Shown in pieces: positions 1 through 11,857 of a stretch of DNA of 64,000 nt. The notes beneath the pieces were generated by a model that saw only the letters and a list, made by a program, of their open reading frames with translations, did not search any database and was not told the origin of the DNA. Source of the DNA: Halichondria panicea (lineage: Eukaryota; Porifera; Demospongiae; Suberitida; Halichondriidae); assembly GCF_963675165.1 (NCBI RefSeq), contig NC_087377.1:9069122-9133121 (forward strand). Direction: 5' to 3'. Within the stretch, counting starts at the first letter, position 1, and each line of letters starts with the position of its first letter. A program made the position numbers and the translations under genes.

Positions 1-1418
1 AAATGAAATAACAAAAAGTTAAATCAGGTTGTAGAGATGTGAGGATAACTTCCAGAGTATCCCTAGCCATGCCGTTAGCTGAAATCACAGTATTGGCATC
101 ACAGTTAGACATGATTCCGTAGGTCACTGTCAAACTGGTTGAGCCTTGGAAACCACTGGACAGACGAGCAGACACAGTAGCATTGGAATCTTTTACAACT
201 ACTGTCAAAGTCACCAATGAAGAGATGCTGACTGGCACTGCAAAAAATAGTTAATATCAAAGATGAACAATATCAAACTCACCTTGGAAGGGTGTATTCA
301 CTGATTGACCACCTCCTATTCCATTGGACACAGTCACAGTCACAGTAAAGGGGTTGCTGGGGCGATTATCACTAATGAAATTAGTCTGGTACTGACACAG
401 GGTAGCATTGCAGTCGCTCATGAGAACAACTTGTGGATCACCGACGGTTTGTACGGAGTAAGTAACTGCAGGAGACAAACCAGGAGCAACCTCAACAGGA
501 GTCTGCATGTGCATGAAAAGTGTTTGTAACATATACACTACCGGTAAATGCTACCAAGTTAAAGCTTACCACTGCTGGGAAGGTAACAATGATAGAGTCG
601 AGGCTGTCATCAGAATACACTGCCAGCACACTGACATCACCAACAGGAGGGGGAGACGGTTCTATATAATTATTAAGAGTCACAATGATACACTCACCCT
701 ATAGCTCTCACTCACCCATTAAGTTTAGCATTACAGGAGTGCTGAAGCTTCCAGTCTGACCACCACACAAGTCAGAGTTTGCCCTGACCATAACTGAGCA
801 GCTCTGTGGAGCAGTCCAACCAGAACAAACTCCTCCTAACATGTTGGTAGAAACTGAACAAGAGCCTCCACAATCTGAGATGATATCATAAGACGACGAG
901 GTTCTACAGCCACTGGTTAAGTCCATCCAAGTTACAGAGAATGTGGACACATCAACAGCTGTCACCATCACATTAGTGGGTGGTGGGGGTGGACCTGTGG
1001 GAGGTTAAACGTCAGTAGACTATTGTCACACTGTGACGCTGTTTACCTGCTACTTGCAAGGAATCACTGCCTATCACGGTAGAATCTCTAGAACATACTA
1101 CAGATTGTCCATCCATGTTGGTACTGATAGTAACTGACAGTTCTGATGTGTAGCAAGGTTCTATTCCACTAGTACTATTGTCCACTGAAATACCATTACC
1201 GCTAATAGCACTTGTACAGGTTGCAGCAACACCAGGGTACATAAAATGAATTAATACTATGTTATTGCCAGTTAAAGAACAGTCAAAGGCAGTTCCTGAC
1301 CACCGTGTAAAACCTCCACCGACTACAGTACAAATGTAGGTCTCCACATCACCAGGGCAGAAACATTGTCTTCCATTTGGAAGAGTGGGAGAGACTAAGA
1401 TGTCAGTTGCTCCATCAC
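1..1418 (-). CDS. Receptor gene, left copy (partial; FN3/Ig-like ectodomain exons)
   Basis: Five exons read leftward: 1418-1047, 994-716, 661-570, 502-283 and 237-1, the last cut by the window edge. Their lengths equal those of the right copy at 33338-34795 (372, 279, 92 bases), except that the fourth is 220 instead of 211 because of an in-frame 9-base insertion adding three residues. All junctions are GT-AG and keep phase. The protein is a string of cysteine-containing beta-sandwich-like modules; the second exon begins with a proline run and resembles FN3. It is presumably the ectodomain of a type I membrane receptor, judged from the complete right copy. The membrane and tail exons lie outside the window. 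The 5' signal-peptide exon was not found. Function is unknown; FN3-like is a visual call from pattern, not a profile match. Confidence 0.7.
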
Positions 1419-2290
1419 CTAGATTTATGACAGTCTAATAATCTGTCTCCACTGGTTTTATCACAGTGTTACATCAAGAACATATAAAGATAAGAGGGCA
1501 TGCAACTTGCTATGTACCGTACATACTCAGCATAATTATAATACTTCATATAAAAGATCGGATATATATATATACTATAAATAGAATCCAGTATACGGAC
1601 ATGAACTAGTGGGCAGTGTTATTTATGAAGTTATAATTACGGGCATTTACATCAGAGCTGCCTAGCCTAGCTACAGTAGAGTAACAGAGAAACATCATGA
1701 CCAGTGCCAGTAACCAGTCCTAGTCCAGTCAGGCCAAAGACAATCCCTTCGAGTGTGAAGTTAAGTGTTGAGCGAATTGTTATGCAGTGGACATGCAGGA
1801 CTTTCTTGTAAGCAGGTTTTATCTTCTTGGTGCTGTGCCGCTGCGTTTGATACTGCTAGTACGAGCCATACTGCTGGTTTTATCAATGCGAGCTAGCTAG
1901 TCCAGCAGATTCTAATTTATTACATGCAGTCAAATTTAAGGTTACGCATGGGCATTTTTGTGAGTAGTTCTAAAAAATAGCTACAGTGCGAGTTGCATGC
2001 TCTCTTTTCTTTATATATATGCCCTTGATTACATGTATGCAGGCTTTTATACAGAAAAAATTGACAGGGAGGGGGGGGCAAGCCGAATATCCGAGTGCGT
2101 TAGCACACAGCCATCTAAGGGGGTCCGTTGGCACGCCCCCCAGAAAATTTTTTGTTTTTAGACTGTCTGATAATGCATCTGGTATACATTCTTAGGAACT
2201 GTTAACTGAAAACTGTTATTATAATTATAAGTAAACTGTGGTCTGTGGTTTGTAGCACTGATGTGCAGTTGCTAACATAACAATTAGTAG
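1419..2290. other. 5' flank of the left receptor copy, no certain gene
   Basis: This segment is conserved in the right arm (32495-33337) and partly in a third copy at 16485-16965. It may hold the promoter and an unrecognised first exon of the receptor. I see no open frame conserved in all copies: the reading frame open at 16715-16906 is stopped early in the arm copies. A G-rich tract near 2070 is matched by a C-rich tract near 32700. Confidence 0.4.
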
Positions 2291-2641
2291 AGTAAACAAT
2301 CGAACAACACCGATTTTCGAACGATTTAGCACCACGGTAAACAAAAACAAACAGCGTTATGCAGAATCTGACCCTATACAAGCCGACTTACATGCCTTAG
2401 GAACAAGCTGGGTTGAATAACAACGTCGTAGCTCTTGCAATGATGACGTAAAACAAAAGTGTGCGATAGTTGGAATTTCGAAAAAAGTAATGTATCCCCG
2501 AACCGAGGTACTTGCCGCTTTAATTAGCTAATATCGAGCTTCCCATCAGCTTTAGTATATGTCCTATTTAGATGTAGTGAACATAAGCAACACTAAAATT
2601 ACTTCACTGCTACTCAAAACAAACAATAAACTTTTGAACAG

Positions 2642-2735
2642 TAAGTGCTGAATCAGCACTTTTAACACCCACGTGGATGGTTGTATACAGCAGATCTTAT
2701 ACAACCATCCACGTGGGTATTAAAAGTGCTGATAA
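2642..2735. repeat. Short fold-back (hairpin) sequence
   Basis: About 40 bases ending near 2687 are repeated in reverse complement from about 2695; the arms share the core CCACGTGGATGGTTGTATA. It sits where the pogo-like MITE of the left arm loses its end, so it probably inserted into or replaced that end. Confidence 0.7.
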
Positions 2736-2962
2736 TCGAATAGATAAACCACGCCTTGATCCACCCACTTTATTGATGAACAGCAGTGCCACATGGTTGT
2801 CTGCGCATGCATGCGCCAAAGATAAACAGACATGTCTCCATGGTAACAGCTGCAACGCGCATGCGCATTGGAGGGACAGCCCATTTTCTGAATTATTTAA
2901 TCTGAAAGAAAGAAAACTGCCAAGCCGGATAATCGACGTTCCGGATAATGGAGGGTCTACTG
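2736..2962 (-). mobile_element. Truncated pogo-like MITE (family A), left-arm copy
   Basis: It is homologous to the intact family member at 46000-46275 and to the split copy at 29881-32310. The end reading CTACTG followed by TA is kept at 2962; the other end is missing and abuts the hairpin at 2642-2735. Members of this family carry CAGTAGAACCT-type ends and TA target duplications, as in pogo/Tigger-type non-autonomous elements. Confidence 0.7.
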
Positions 2963-3256
2963 TACCGTATTACTAGAATATTTTGTGGGTGAAAAACTTT
3001 TGCGAATGAGCCATATCAGCAGAAAATTTGACCCTTGTGATCAAACTATTGCATGCGTTCTGGTAAGGATCGTGTGTATTTACTAGTGGTAATTTAGGTT
3101 TTGCGGATATTAGGCCACACCAAATTGATCTTATGTTTCACGGGCATTTAATCCCCAAAAACAGACCAGGGTGGCAGGCAAAAAAAGAAAGAAAAATCGA
3201 TGAATATCATTATAAAACCACAAACAGAGTCACAACAAACCATAAAGTCACTTTAG

Positions 3257-4036
3257 TGCTGATCACATGATCTCCAGCCAATCAGCTTATCTGAAAGTAG
3301 TCAGGTGACCATGGATTAAATAACTTAATCCACACTTAAGTGTGCTTTAAGTTGGTTTGTTAATGAACACTTTTATCAAACAATCATAATACAAGCAGAT
3401 TGAATCTGAATGTCATCATAATTATAATAATAATACAAGCAGATTGAATACGTACACAAGCAAAGTATTAGAAAGTTGAATGTTATTGTTTCGACTTGTT
3501 TCATGTGTACCGAATTGCTGACTTGACCATAGCATCACTTTTTCGTCTAGAGAAATAGGCTCAGCTTGCTTCGACGATGTACGTACCTGTACCTAAGCCA
3601 GATCCATATAATCGTTTCATCAAAGGTGCTTTGAATATCATAGCGTTCCAAAAGAGCAAACCAGATACTCATTGCCATATAGTTTGCGCACAAAGTTTCC
3701 CATCCAGTAAGCCAGATCAACTGGGGATCGGGACTGTTGGTCAGCAGGAGAAATAAGTCGAGAACATGCCCAGTGAGTCCAGATAGCTTTAGATAGTATC
3801 TCCTTCTCCTTTGCATCAGTTACTGGATCTACAAACCTACTAAAACTTGCTATTACGTCTAGCTAGCTAGCTAGCCATGCACCAGCAACTGATTCTAGAT
3901 CTAGCTGCCACGAGGCTAGAGCTCACGTGACAGCACTAAATCCTTTAGAACACACCTAACCAAGTCACGTGTTTTAATGCTGGTGCACTCGGATGGCCTC
4001 GGCACGCAGATGGCTAGGTGTGTTCTAAATAATACT
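3257..4036. other. Insertion present only in the left arm
   Basis: In the right arm the flanking sequences CACTTTAG and CAAAATAT are joined directly, so these roughly 780 bases were gained in the left arm or lost from the right. The four bases TTAG occur on both sides and could be a target duplication. An internal inverted pair (TTTAGAACACACCTAAC near 3941 and its complement near 4028) marks a smaller nested fold-back. There is no convincing coding sequence. Confidence 0.6.
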
Positions 4037-4671
4037 TAGCAAAATATTACTGATAGATCATGTGGCCATTTTTGACCTCTGACCTGGACCAACCTCTGAC
4101 CTGGACCACACACATTCTGCAAAAATATGACCCGGAAAATCCGTGAAACATAACGGTGTGGCCTTATTGTTGCGAATTGATCGCAAAGTTCGCAAATGTT
4201 TGATGCTCGTAACAACATTCTAGGTACTAGCTGTAGAACATAAGCACCACCATCATTTAGGCGCTAGTTGGGCTGAACGAAATTGTTTGCGCCACTCAGA
4301 AGTGGAATAAATTTTTCTGGCGATGTAAGTATATGAATTACAATCAATCAAATGTGGTTTCTCTATGATTAATTATAGCTAGCTTGATCATGACCAAGGA
4401 CGTACAAAACTTGAACACGTACAAAACATAATGAAGTCTAATCTTACCTGACTTAATAAGCAGAGTCCCCAACAGTATTAAGCAGGTAACAACAATCTGT
4501 GAATTGACAAGTGTGAGTCGAGTAGATCTCTAGCACTGACATAATTACTTCTACTAGCTACACGGACTGATAGATCGTCAGACACAAACATACCTTTACC
4601 CTCATAGCGACATTTAGATCTAACATAGTTCTTCAACCTTATTAACCAAAATTAAGGAGGAAGGCTAAATA

Positions 4672-5784
4672 CAGGAATGATTCCAACTGCTGAGTCAGCC
4701 CTTTTGAGGTTATGGCCGCCCTCACATAATAGTCCTGAACCACCACAGGAGTACATGAATATTCATGCACTCCTGATCATGTCTATAGGAGGGCTGCAGA
4801 ACATGGGGGGAACACCTGTTTTGCAAATTCTGTGATACAGAGTGTATTTTATACCCCTGGTTTATGGAAAATAATTAGGATAGTGAGACATTGCAAACAT
4901 CTGACTCACACTAAAATAAATGTACACGTTTATATACTCAATCAGAGCATTGTCATGAAATTGGCCAGTTTTGTATGGTGTATGCTTTGAAAAGTCTCTA
5001 AATGAATGTCAGCAAAACTCTGTCGTGTGTCCATCAGCTGTATATTCTAATATGAAAAGTAAGATCAGATAAACGTTCTAGACATAAGTACGTATACCTC
5101 TCACCTAATTTCTGAATGAAAGAGTTGTTAATTCGCTGGAGACCAAATAGATGCCCATGAGTTTTTGCTGGGGATGTTTGAACACATCAAATATAAAGCT
5201 CTTACAGTACAATACAGTTTATAGTGACAATTAAAAGAACAGAATGGCAGTGTGCAGCATGCCCAAGAGTTACGACTAAGCTAGTGCGATACTTGTTTGG
5301 ATTGGCACCATTGGTAAGCAAGTGTTACCGCTTTTGATAAATAATTATCTCTATCAATGGCAAGCCCCACCTCCCCCTATAGGTGCCATAATGATGAGAA
5401 GTTGAATTCCTACTGCTTACCGGCTTTTACACATGTAGGTCCTGTGTTCACATAGACGAGCGAGAAAGATACAGCAAGCTTAAGCGCTTGGAGACAGATT
5501 GGTACTGTAGTAAATATTAAATGTACAAAGACAATGTGCACGTACATATATACCTAACATCAATCTGTTCTCACCATTTAATTGGCATTAACCATTTTGG
5601 TGAGCTCTTAAGTGATGAGGGAAGAATATGAATTAAATTGGGCCGCCAGGACTGGATATGGATGCACGCAGCTAGCTACTATGTTGAGAAGAGGAGACCG
5701 AGGAGAAGACACACGGTTGGCCAAACTGAGACCACGCCCCATTTGATTCATATATTGCTGACTCAGCAGTTGGAATCATTCCTG
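4672..5784. mobile_element. Fold-back element with 27-bp inverted ends
   Basis: The ends starting CAGGAATGATTCCAACTGC at 4672 and at the reverse complement of 5784 match over about 27 bases. The interior of about 1.06 kb has no gene-like frame. No clear target duplication is visible. It lies just beyond the end of the left inverted-duplication arm. Superfamily unknown. Confidence 0.65.
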
Positions 5785-5794
5785 CGTCTTATCA

Positions 5795-6308
5795 TAGATT
5801 GAAGAGTTAGAGGGATAGGAAACGGTTTGTATCTCGATTAACATCCGCGCTACGCTGCGGTTTAATCGAGGCCATCACAACAATATCTATTTCTACACTC
5901 AGTGCATAATAAACTACAAGTAACTGTGCTTAGTCCGTGCAACTCACTTATATTTCAAGGTCTATACCTATTGTAGTAGTCATAACCAGCACGCTTACAC
6001 GTTACATGTTCCAATAGCTCTAAAACAGCCTTGGGAACATATAACTTTATTGGAAAGTCTCTTTTTACTGGGTGTGGTCAGTCATTAGCAAGTACTACAA
6101 GTGGCTCATGGACTAGGCGTGTTATAAGTTGCTGAAAAGAGATGATGTCTCGAGGAAACACAGCTTTGGGAGTTACCCGGCAAAAATGTGCTTAATAGCC
6201 TCGTTCATAGGGCGTAGCGCGGATAATTTTCGAGGCTCCACTGCAGATTCAATGTAAAATCATCACGTGCACCACTCCGTTTCCTATCCCTCTAACTCTT
6301 CAATCTAT
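5795..6308. mobile_element. MITE with ATAGATTGAAGAG ends
   Basis: About 30 bases at 5795 reading ATAGATTGAAGAGTTAGAGG recur in reverse complement ending at 6308. The 514-bp interior is non-coding. The right end stops five bases before the integrase/HECT transposon at 6314. A near-minimal relic of the same ends is at 16632-16662. Confidence 0.75.
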
Positions 6309-6359
6309 GGTCTTATGGAACGCCGTTTGCGACAAAATTCAGGCAGAATCTGATAGGCG

Positions 6360-6540
6360 TGTCCATCCAATATAAAATCGATTTTTGAAGATCGATTTTT
6401 ATTAATCGATTTTTTACAGTTGATTTTCGATTATACGTCAACGATCTTTGACAATCCATTTTTGATAATCGATTTTTGATAATCGATTTCTGATAATCGA
6501 TTTTTGATAATCGATTTCTGATAATCGATTTTAGATAGAA
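6360..6540. repeat. Left subterminal ATCGAT repeat array of the transposon
   Basis: Units such as ATAATCGATTTTTG and ATAATCGATTTCTG repeat with about 13-30 base spacing. The mirror-image array is at 11945-12135 and contains a longer unit with GTTGACGTATAATCGAAAA repeated. Arrays like this next to transposon ends commonly bind the transposase; binding here is inferred. Confidence 0.75.
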
Positions 6541-6604
6541 ATATAAAGTCACATGACTTAGTGATGTATCACATGACTAGATCTGAGTCCCTTATTATAC
6601 CTCA

Positions 6605-8115
6605 ATGGGTACCTTATATGACTGTGTCCTGACATTTTGTGAAGCTACTCTGGAAGCAGTCAAGTTTGATTGCATTGAAGAAGAAGAAGATAGCACAAGA
6701 GAAAACACCAAGGAATGTCTTCTTGAAATGCTAGAAATGAGTATTAACTATCTTGATCTGGTGAGTAACGATGAAGCAGTCACTCTTAGGTGCACATTAT
6801 GGGAGATTCTTGTGATACTTAGCAATAAGCAAGAAAATAGAGAACAGAGAAGAGGAAGACCCAAAATTGTGATTGCTAGAGATCGACTATTATTCTTGAG
6901 AGATTGTGGTTTTAAGATGAACGATATATCTGTTATTTTTGGATGCAGTCGAAGAACTGTTGAGAGACGATTATTGGAATATGATATTCCTCGCCAATGT
7001 GATATGTACGCATCCATTACCAATGCTGAATTGGATGAAAAGGTTTTACGCATAGTGTCCATGTTCCCCATGTGCGGTCAGAAATCGGTCGATGGTAGAT
7101 TAAAGAGTGAAGGTTTGAGAATGTCTCGTAAAAGAATAAGAGAGTCTCTGAGAAGAGTTGATCCATTTGGGGTGGAGTCTCGTGCAAGAGGTGTTCTTCG
7201 CCGACGAAGATACCATGTTGATTCCCCAAATGACCTGTGGCATATTGATGGATACCATAAGTTGATCAGATGGCGACTCGTTATCCACGGAGGTATTGAT
7301 GGTTTTAGCCGCCTCATAATGTTCTTGAAAGTATCTTCAAACAATAGAGCTGAAACTATGTTCCAAGCATTTGAACAAGGAGTTACAGAGTTTGGGCTGC
7401 CCTCGCGTATCCGAATGGACAAGGGCGGTGAAAATGTTGAGGTTGCACGGTATATTGTTGAAGAGAGAGGAGTTGGGCATGCCATAGCTGGTCGTAGCGT
7501 GCACAATCAGAGAATAGAAAGGCTTTGGAGAGATCTTTTTTCAGGATGTATCAGTTTCTTTTACTATTCTTTCTACTTTTTAGAGGACTGTGGGCTTCTT
7601 GACATACAGGATGAGCGCGACATTTATGCTTTACATTTCTCATTTCTTGGAGTGATTCAAGACCAACTGAACAACTTTATGCTTGGTTGGTCCAATCATG
7701 GGCTAAGAACTGAGCATGGAAAATCTCCTATGCAACTTTGGGTGTCTGGTCTGCTGCAAACAAGAACAGTAAATCCTGAACACGAGGCACTAAGTGGACT
7801 GCATGAGGTAGGTGTAAATTTATGTTTATCCCACAATCACTTTTTATACATTATTATACTTATTATTATACCTATCAGGAATCTGAAGCTTATGGGATAG
7901 ATGTTGATGGGCCTGTACCACTCAACGGAGACCAAACAGTTGTTGTTGAAGACATTGACGATCTATTATCCAGTGAACAAAAACATGTACTTAGGCAAGA
8001 ACTAGCCCAAATTGATTGCAATTCTCAAGAAGGAATTGTGTCTATGTTTTCATTAGCAAAAGCTTATATTTGTATGTTTTCATTAGCAAAAGCTTATATT
8101 TGTGACTGTCATTAA
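6605..8115 (+). CDS. DDE integrase-like transposase (IS3EU/rve type)
   Basis: Two exons, 6605-7807 and 7879-8115, joined by a 71-base GT-AG intron in phase, encode 479 aa from the first ATG. Residues about 85-90 are a basic stretch and about 100-126 look like a helix-turn-helix (GCSRRTVERRL). The catalytic core shows HIDG (D215), RMDKGGEN (D272) and NQRIERLW (E305), a D-D-E triad with 32 residues between the second D and the E, as in retroviral/IS3-type integrase folds. It should cut and join the transposon's ends in the nucleus. The last 30 codons include a direct duplication of 30 bases (8041-8101). An AATAAA at 8319-8324 lies just before the stop of the opposing HECT gene. No stops or frameshifts, so it may be functional. 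Confidence 0.85.
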
Positions 8116-8355
8116 TAATTATTAAAGATATCATGCCAGGCCAGAATTTAACCATTGGGTTCATGGTTCATGCATGAGCTATAATTGGAATCATGCACCC
8201 AATTAACATTAACAAATTTGTTTAGCAAACATCACTCACATCAAAAATTATAGTGAGGGTGTCCAAAATCTGAAACAATAGGTATAAGAATGACTCAATG
8301 AACAAGTGATAAATGAAGAATAAAACACATAATAGCTTGAGATGATTTACTGTCC

Positions 8356-11300
8356 TTATGGCCCACCAAAACCATCATTTGATTTCATGGAGAGAATCAT
8401 AGCGTCCTTAAAGGTAGCATAGCTTCCATGACACACAGGAAGGCGTATTTGAAGTTCACATGTTGAGGCAGTTGCCAGGGGGCGGTGCTGGTCATGGACG
8501 AACATTACACTCGGTCTTGGGTTAAATCCAGTTGGTGGAACTCGACTGGACCCTGACAGAAAGATTAGCACAGCTTAAACTGAACACTCATTGCCACTGC
8601 TCTCTGCACCAAAAATAACAAATAACATCATCACTATTACGGGGTTTCATCATAAGGGGGGGGGGGGAGATTTGGGTAAGCGTGCCACATGCCACAGAAT
8701 GTTTAGCTATGCACACTTTTGTTGTGCTAGTAAGTGCTGATTGATCTAGTTACATATTGCACATCATAAATTATAGACAGTATAGATTCAACCACTAATT
8801 AATGCGACGTTGTTATTCTTCAAATATTTTGAGGGGGGGGGGGGAAGAGCATTTTGGGCTGGGGGAGGTTCACCCCTGCCCTTCCATTACTGCAAAGCTT
8901 ACCATCACATTCATCCAGGAAGTCAACAAAATAAATGTATGTTTGCTTCTCAGCTGGTAAGCGGCTAGACCCATCTTCAGAGAAGAGACAAACCAGCTCA
9001 TGTTTCAGATATGCTGTACAGAACACAAGCAATAAAATATTATCTAGCGGTGAACATGCCATGCAGTATCATAAATAATAAAACTGTCAATACAATGGCT
9101 TAGTGCATGTATGTACATACCAGCATCAACCTTGACACCATCATCGACAAAAAATGCTTTCCATTTGCCTGGTTCCTTCCGCACTGACTTAAGAACATCA
9201 AGACTCTCCAACCCATCAATGTACTGGTCCATTGCCGCTTTGACTTTCGTCATGCAGTGGTAGTTGATCAATACTGAATATACGTTGCTCTTATCCTCCA
9301 GTGTGAGTTTTGTGAATGGCTTTGAGAACCCAGCCTCTAAGAGCATGCTCTGTGCTTCATCAATGGCGCAAGTCACTTGTATCTCGGTATCATTCTCAGC
9401 ATCCTCAACCTACAGCATATTAACACAAAAGTAGCAATTACATCGCTTAGAGTTAATTAAGATGGTGTCATTTATATACCCCCTATGAAGACAAAACATT
9501 GTACTTATACTTATATAATTATACACCAACCTTTTCAAGAATGAATTTGAGAGTTGGATCTGGAATACAGTGAAGTGGCACTTGGACTGACGCTGACAAT
9601 TTCCCAGTGGAGATGTACTCATACACGGGAGTAGCCATAAATGGCATGCCGCAACCTCCCTGAGATATGCTCATGACAGTATACTGCCCAAGAAACTTGT
9701 AGTGTTCACTCTATACAATTAATTATGACATGGTCACGTATACACAAGTTACAGACAAATTATTGTATACATGACATTGTGCACAAGAAGAAAGGGTGTT
9801 CACATTAGAGAGAATGCATGTCAACGTACTAACCTGAAGAGCTTGAGCATTCATTACAAAAAACTTTGCTGTAACATTTCCAATGAAGAGCGTGTTTGAA
9901 GCTTCTGACGCCAACAAGCGAAAAAACTCTCTTCGTGGGCCACCACTGTCTACTGCTCCTTCCCCAACAAACGTCACCTGTGGAAGTAGCACACCCTTGA
10001 GCCTAACAACAGACACTCGTCTAACTTACTTTCACTAACTTATTGACAGAGAATTTCTTTTTTTTGGCTTCACGTATCGCATCACAAACCACAAATTCCC
10101 GCCGAATGTCAAGACAAAGAGGATCATTTTTCTGGACTTTCCACGAGAAAAATTTTCCCAATAGTGAAGAAGCACTGTGAGTAGACACACTTATACTCAT
10201 GCTACAACACATGTAACTCGTAACTCACGTATAATCAGAAGCAGTTAAGCTTTGTTGCATGGCAGCCTGCACCATTTCCTCTTCCATATCATAGTGATTG
10301 CCCTAAAGTAGTAAACACATTGAGTAAGCAGCACACAAAAGTTGTACGACTTACAAAATGTATTTTAGGGAGGTCAGGTGATGGACTTTTCTCATGGGTC
10401 ACAAAATGCACTTCAGGGAGGACAGGTGATGGACTTTTCTCATGGGTCACAAAATGCACTTCAGGGAGGACAGGTGATGGACTTTTCTCATGGGTCACAA
10501 AATGCACTTCAGGGAGGACAGGTGATGGACTTGTCTCATCAACATCAATAACCTCACTACACACATGGTTCATTGTACGTAATTATAGATACAGGTGTTG
10601 TAGGTACTACAATTAGCTTGTTAGAAAACGAACAAGCAAATACATGCACATACACACACACCATTTTGCCTTGTCCTCATTCTTGGGCTGCTTTTGTTGT
10701 CTGAGATAACACAATGGGAATATTTATACGTATATACCATAACAAAAACTTACTTGGAATCACTGTAAGCTTTTTCACACTCTTTCACATGATTTTCTAG
10801 CTCCATGAGTGGCAAATAGGTACCACAAGTGAGACACTCATCCTCAGGCTATCAATTAAGAAATTATAGCACACGGTCAGCACAATACAAATGATAAACA
10901 AATGATTTAACAAAGGCTGACTGAACACAATCAGCAAATATTAGTCCGGCATACATTACATAAGTTATATTGTGGGAAACCAAACAAATAGCTTTTATCG
11001 ACAAAAAAACAGATACATGTAAGCATACCCCATCTGGAAGGTTAAAGACGACACTAAGGTCCATATCTTTCTGAAGGGGACGAATGTACGTCTTCGCATT
11101 GCCTACTCTCTGTTTCAAGTTTCCAGGGCAATCGTGAGCAAATGTAGACAGTATTTCCAGCTCTCTTGAATTTGGTTTGCATTTACATAGTTGAAAACCT
11201 CCCGCTTTCTTCAATTGAGGGAACTCTCCACAGATAATATCTCGAAATTCCTCGGCACTGGCATTCATGTCATGGAAAGAAATCTCTTTTTCACCTAGCC

Positions 11301-11857
11301 CTGCTTGCAAAAGATCATCTTTTTCCACATCCGTAGTAGGAATACGTATCTGCCCGCGATAGGCCAAACAAGAGAACTTATGTTTCCACTCAGTGGAAGC
11401 CTTTACTTTCTTCTTGCGCTTTGCAGGAGTGGCATAATTGAAGAGCTTAGTTACTTCTTGTTTGGATTGTCTTTTGGTGGCCCTAACTTGCTCAGCCTTC
11501 ACACCAGCTTTCATTCTTCTAAGCACATCCATTGCATCATCTGCGAGTCCTACAACTACAGAAATAAGCAGTTGATGTGTCTGCCAGTACAGTACACACT
11601 ACACAGAGTAGAAATCTTATCACATTTTTACAGTTCGTACTAGAATATGTCCTTGCAAAAGGCATATAGTGTCTAGACACACCATAAACAATTATGGATG
11701 AACACAAACCTTTCTTGGTTTCATCTCCAATACTGGAAGTAGAAGGATCATTTCTAGCTCCCGACGGACCAGCACTATCAACAAGACGCCCAAGGACTTC
11801 CATTGCTTCCTTGGCCTTCTGGATGTCGCTAGCAGACAGAGAAGATCGAGAGGCCAT
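8356..11857 (-). CDS. HECT E3 ubiquitin ligase with UBZ4-type finger and UIM, transposon-borne
   Basis: Twelve exons (11857-11710, 11555-11029, 10848-10754, 10700-10662, 10556-10355, 10302-10229, 10174-10030, 9977-9834, 9710-9531, 9409-9121, 9013-8903, 8552-8356), all GT-AG and phase-consistent, give an intact 716-aa protein. A C-x2-C-x11-H-x3-C finger (C230, C233, H245, C249) fits the UBZ4 pattern; residues 342-359 (EEEMVQAAMQQSL) fit a ubiquitin-interacting motif; four 16-aa repeats lie between. The HECT domain occupies about 363-716, with FVGEGAVDSGGPRREFF in the N-lobe and the catalytic cysteine in TASTCELQIRLP (C683). It resembles the short HECT region of G2E3-like proteins. It likely transfers ubiquitin to an unknown substrate and binds ubiquitin itself. 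Starting 330 bases from the right end, it is plausibly driven by the subterminal region. It could instead be a captured host gene. Confidence 0.88.
8655..8870. repeat. Small G-rich MITE-like repeat inside the last HECT intron
   Basis: Poly-G tracts at both ends (near 8658 and 8833) bracket a stretch that is related to 50790-50930, where C-tracts and matching interior words (for example AATATTTTG/AAATGTTG near tracts) appear. It lies within the 350-base last intron of the HECT gene and does not touch exons. Confidence 0.45.
10357..10550 (-). repeat. Four in-frame 48-bp tandem repeats in the HECT gene
   Basis: Exon 10556-10355 consists almost wholly of four 48-base units, each encoding 16 residues of the type SPSPVLPEVHFVTHEK. 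The middle units are nearly identical, pointing to recent expansion by slippage or unequal exchange. The segment links the zinc finger to the UIM and is likely a flexible, proline-rich linker. Confidence 0.9.

Larger units (their letters stand above)
1..4660. repeat. Left arm of a large inverted duplication
   Basis: The stretch is the reverse complement of DNA on the right: 1-2290 pairs with about 32495-34795, and 2736-3256 plus 4037-4660 pair with 29619-30130 and 28235-28846. Identity is high in exons and introns alike, with scattered substitutions. The arms differ by insertions: 3257-4036 is only in the left arm, while 28847-29609 and the nested block 30157-32259 are only in the right. The homology continues past the left edge of the window. 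A mis-assembled second haplotype is an alternative to a real duplication. Confidence 0.85.

Noticed and set aside
6748-7506. Minus-strand frames across the integrase gene
   Set aside because: They oppose the intact D-D-E protein and lack any splice continuity.
10357-10550. Repeat array considered as a CRISPR
   Set aside because: The units are contiguous 48-bp coding repeats without spacers, in an intron-containing eukaryotic gene.
10320-10616. Plus-strand frame with four repeats
   Set aside because: It is the antisense shadow of the 48-bp repeats in the HECT exon, whose splice sites and phases fit only the minus strand.
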